A model generated the notes under the pieces. The model was not told where the DNA came from, ran no database searches, and worked only from the letters and a program-made list of their open reading frames with translations. A stretch of 32,328 nt of DNA from contig OMJK01000122.1 of assembly GCA_900299325.1 (NCBI GenBank), forward strand, positions 1 through 32,328, in the 5' to 3' direction. Each line of letters opens with the position of its first letter. Position 1 is the first letter of the stretch. Shown one piece after another: positions 31,272-32,328 of the stretch. This stretch comes from Nitrospiraceae bacterium. GTDB taxonomy: Bacteria; Nitrospirota; Nitrospiria; Nitrospirales; Nitrospiraceae. The position numbers and the translations under genes were made by a program.

Positions 31272-32225
31272 CTACTCTTCGATGCTGACGATCGGGCAGT
31301 TCACCACCACGCCGATTGGACCCCAGGACATTCCGCCCGGGCCGGTGATTTGACCGGCATAGGCTTTCTTCTCGACGTCGTGAAAGTCCGTCAGTTGGAC
31401 GTTCGTCGAAGCATGCATCGGCACCTGCGCCCAGACCGTCGCATGAACGTCCCACATCGGGCTGTAGGCCAACGCGCGGGGACCGTACGGGATCTCCTGC
31501 ACGATGTTCAGCGGATCGCCTTCCCCCATGAGCGCGGAGCTGAGGCCTTGCCGCTGCGGATTGCCTTTTCCGGTCGGGCCGTTCACGACCGGCGCCAAGC
31601 CGGTCAAGCCGGAGCCGGGGCCGTTCGAACCCTTGTTCGGCAGCGCCTTCAAGTTCGGCGTGTAGTTCGCGGCTTCGAGCGCGGCCACCGCCGGATCGGA
31701 GGCATTGAACGAAGTGTAATGCACGCGGCGGCCTTCGTAGAAGCCATCCGTCATCTTAAAGGTTGCGGTGCGCTTCTGCAGATCGATGCGGACCAGGCGG
31801 TCGTGTGTGCCGCTGTTGTTCTTGATCTGCGGCGCGTTCAACACGATGCCGTTCGGCAATTGGATCAACGGCGTGTAGAGCGCTTCGCCAATGGCGCCCG
31901 GCTTCGCTTCCTTCGGGGGGAAGCCGGTCTCGCTCGGGACCACCACGCGATCCGGCGCAAAATCGACGCTGCCGAGGAAGATGACTTTGCCGTTCACCAT
32001 GCCGACGGTCTGCACGGCCAGCGTGCCTTTGCCGTTCGCCATCTTCGGGCTGTAGTGCACACCGCGCGATTCGGCATCGGCCTTGTCCGACGATTCCGTC
32101 ACCACGTACCACACGGTCTCACCGCTGCGTTGCCCTTCGAAAATCGGCAGCGTGACTTCCGTATAGTCCGCATTCTCAACGGCGCTCTTCAGCAAGAGCC
32201 GGTGGCCCTGCTGCTTCGTCGCCAT
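31272..32225 (-). CDS. Unknown protein, 5' end probably lost at an IS junction
   Basis: A 317-residue reading frame of unknown family. It is rich in Gly, Asn, Thr and Val and looks like a secreted or surface beta-protein (YTEVTLPIFEGQRSGETVWYVV, VHYSPKMANGKGTLAV, WDVHATVWAQVP), yet no signal peptide is present at the visible start. The in-frame codons upstream of the ATG reach a TAG at 32235-32237, inside what looks like the terminal repeat of an IS. No ribosome binding site is well placed. I infer that the native start lay beyond the insertion, so this may be a 5'-truncated gene. A terminator follows it. Confidence 0.6.
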   Translation of the reverse strand: MATKQQGHRLLLKSAVENADYTEVTLPIFEGQRSGETVWYVVTESSDKADAESRGVHYSPKMANGKGTLAVQTVGMVNGKVIFLGSVDFAPDRVVVPSETGFPPKEAKPGAIGEALYTPLIQLPNGIVLNAPQIKNNSGTHDRLVRIDLQKRTATFKMTDGFYEGRRVHYTSFNASDPAVAALEAANYTPNLKALPNKGSNGPGSGLTGLAPVVNGPTGKGNPQRQGLSSALMGEGDPLNIVQEIPYGPRALAYSPMWDVHATVWAQVPMHASTNVQLTDFHDVEKKAYAGQITGPGGMSWGPIGVVVNCPIVSIEE

Positions 32226-32230
32226 CGCGT

Positions 32231-32328
32231 TGACCTAGCCCCCTTAAACGGGTCCAGATCCTATGTTAGGGTCGGGCCGAAAGGAGGGTCGCATGCCACG
32301 GTTGCGTCACACCGTTGAACAGATTCTC
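32231..32328 (+). mobile_element. Left end of a putative IS3-family insertion sequence
   Basis: The stretch beginning TGACCTAGCCCCCTTAAACG at 32231 has the 5'-TG start and CCCC-type terminal repeat common among IS3 elements, and a transposase-like start codon follows 62 bases later. The right end lies outside the window, so the inverted repeat and target duplication cannot be checked. Confidence 0.55.
32293..32328 (+). CDS. Start of IS3-family transposase OrfA (partial)
   Basis: An AAAGGAGGG ribosome binding site precedes ATG at 32293. The 12 visible residues read MPRLRHTVEQIL, closely resembling the beginning of IS3-family OrfA proteins (helix-turn-helix transposase subunit), which often start MPRKRHTxEQII. 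The window ends here, so only the family resemblance of the first residues supports the call. Confidence 0.55.
   Translation, partial: MPRLRHTVEQIL

Noticed and set aside
31350-32318. 322-residue plus-strand frame over the unknown gene at 31272
   Set aside because: It is antisense, Arg-rich and runs through the IS boundary. The minus-strand gene has better composition and a terminator in the right orientation.

Overview
The window is a GC-rich, densely coded bacterial chromosome segment with no RNA genes and no gap between genes longer than about 200 bases. Gene content fits a member of the phylum Nitrospirota, probably Nitrospira-like: pyruvoyl arginine decarboxylase next to an agmatinase, many exported proteins of unknown family, haem-binding HbpS-type proteins, a DM13 protein and a di-haem peroxidase beside oxyR. 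This assignment is an inference from gene content, not from a marker gene.

Layout. 1-5152 (+): the end of an unknown gene, a DsbA-like exported thioredoxin-fold protein, a zinc-ribbon protein, an aldehyde dehydrogenase, a two-gene putrescine route (pyruvoyl arginine decarboxylase, agmatinase) and an RluF-like pseudouridine synthase. 5149-10762 (-): a four-gene unit that looks like a type I secretion/efflux apparatus (HlyD-like adaptor, TolC-like channel, ABC exporter) followed by a small membrane protein with a chemoreceptor-like helical bundle. The ABC protein has lost nearly every ATPase motif while its reading frame is intact. 10958-12666 (+): purE-purK. 12697-16275 (-): rhomboid protease, DHH phosphoesterase, LOG-family protein and a CBS-PilZ protein. 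16453-19732 (+): a DUF692/MNIO-like protein with a C-terminal extension, translationally coupled to a tRNA-dihydrouridine synthase, then Maf. 19786-22539 (+): an exported protein, a lipoprotein, three overlapping mini-genes (two of them four-cysteine zinc-ribbon proteins) and an aquaporin.

22669-29523 is an OxyR-centred stress region: a DM13 protein, two HbpS-like proteins (one fused to a cupin), two SMP-30/gluconolactonase-like proteins (one with an extra N-terminal domain), OxyR with cysteines at 199 and 208, and a di-haem cytochrome c peroxidase transcribed divergently from oxyR. The oxyR-peroxidase gap carries a perfect 9-bp inverted repeat with an 11-bp spacer that overlaps the predicted oxyR promoter and lies just upstream of the predicted peroxidase promoter. 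Almost all products here have export signals, so the region probably deals with peroxide, haem or lactones outside the cytoplasm.

29535-32225 (-): two coupled unknown envelope genes, a small cysteine-rich exported protein, and an unknown gene with a clear terminator. The window ends in the left edge of what looks like an IS3-family insertion sequence, which sits directly against the start of that last gene and may have removed its original 5' end.

Points most worth a second look: the motif-less ABC exporter and its partners, the MNIO-like fusion, the OxyR operator and its surrounding module, a hairpin that buries a ribosome binding site at 28461-28494, and the IS edge.
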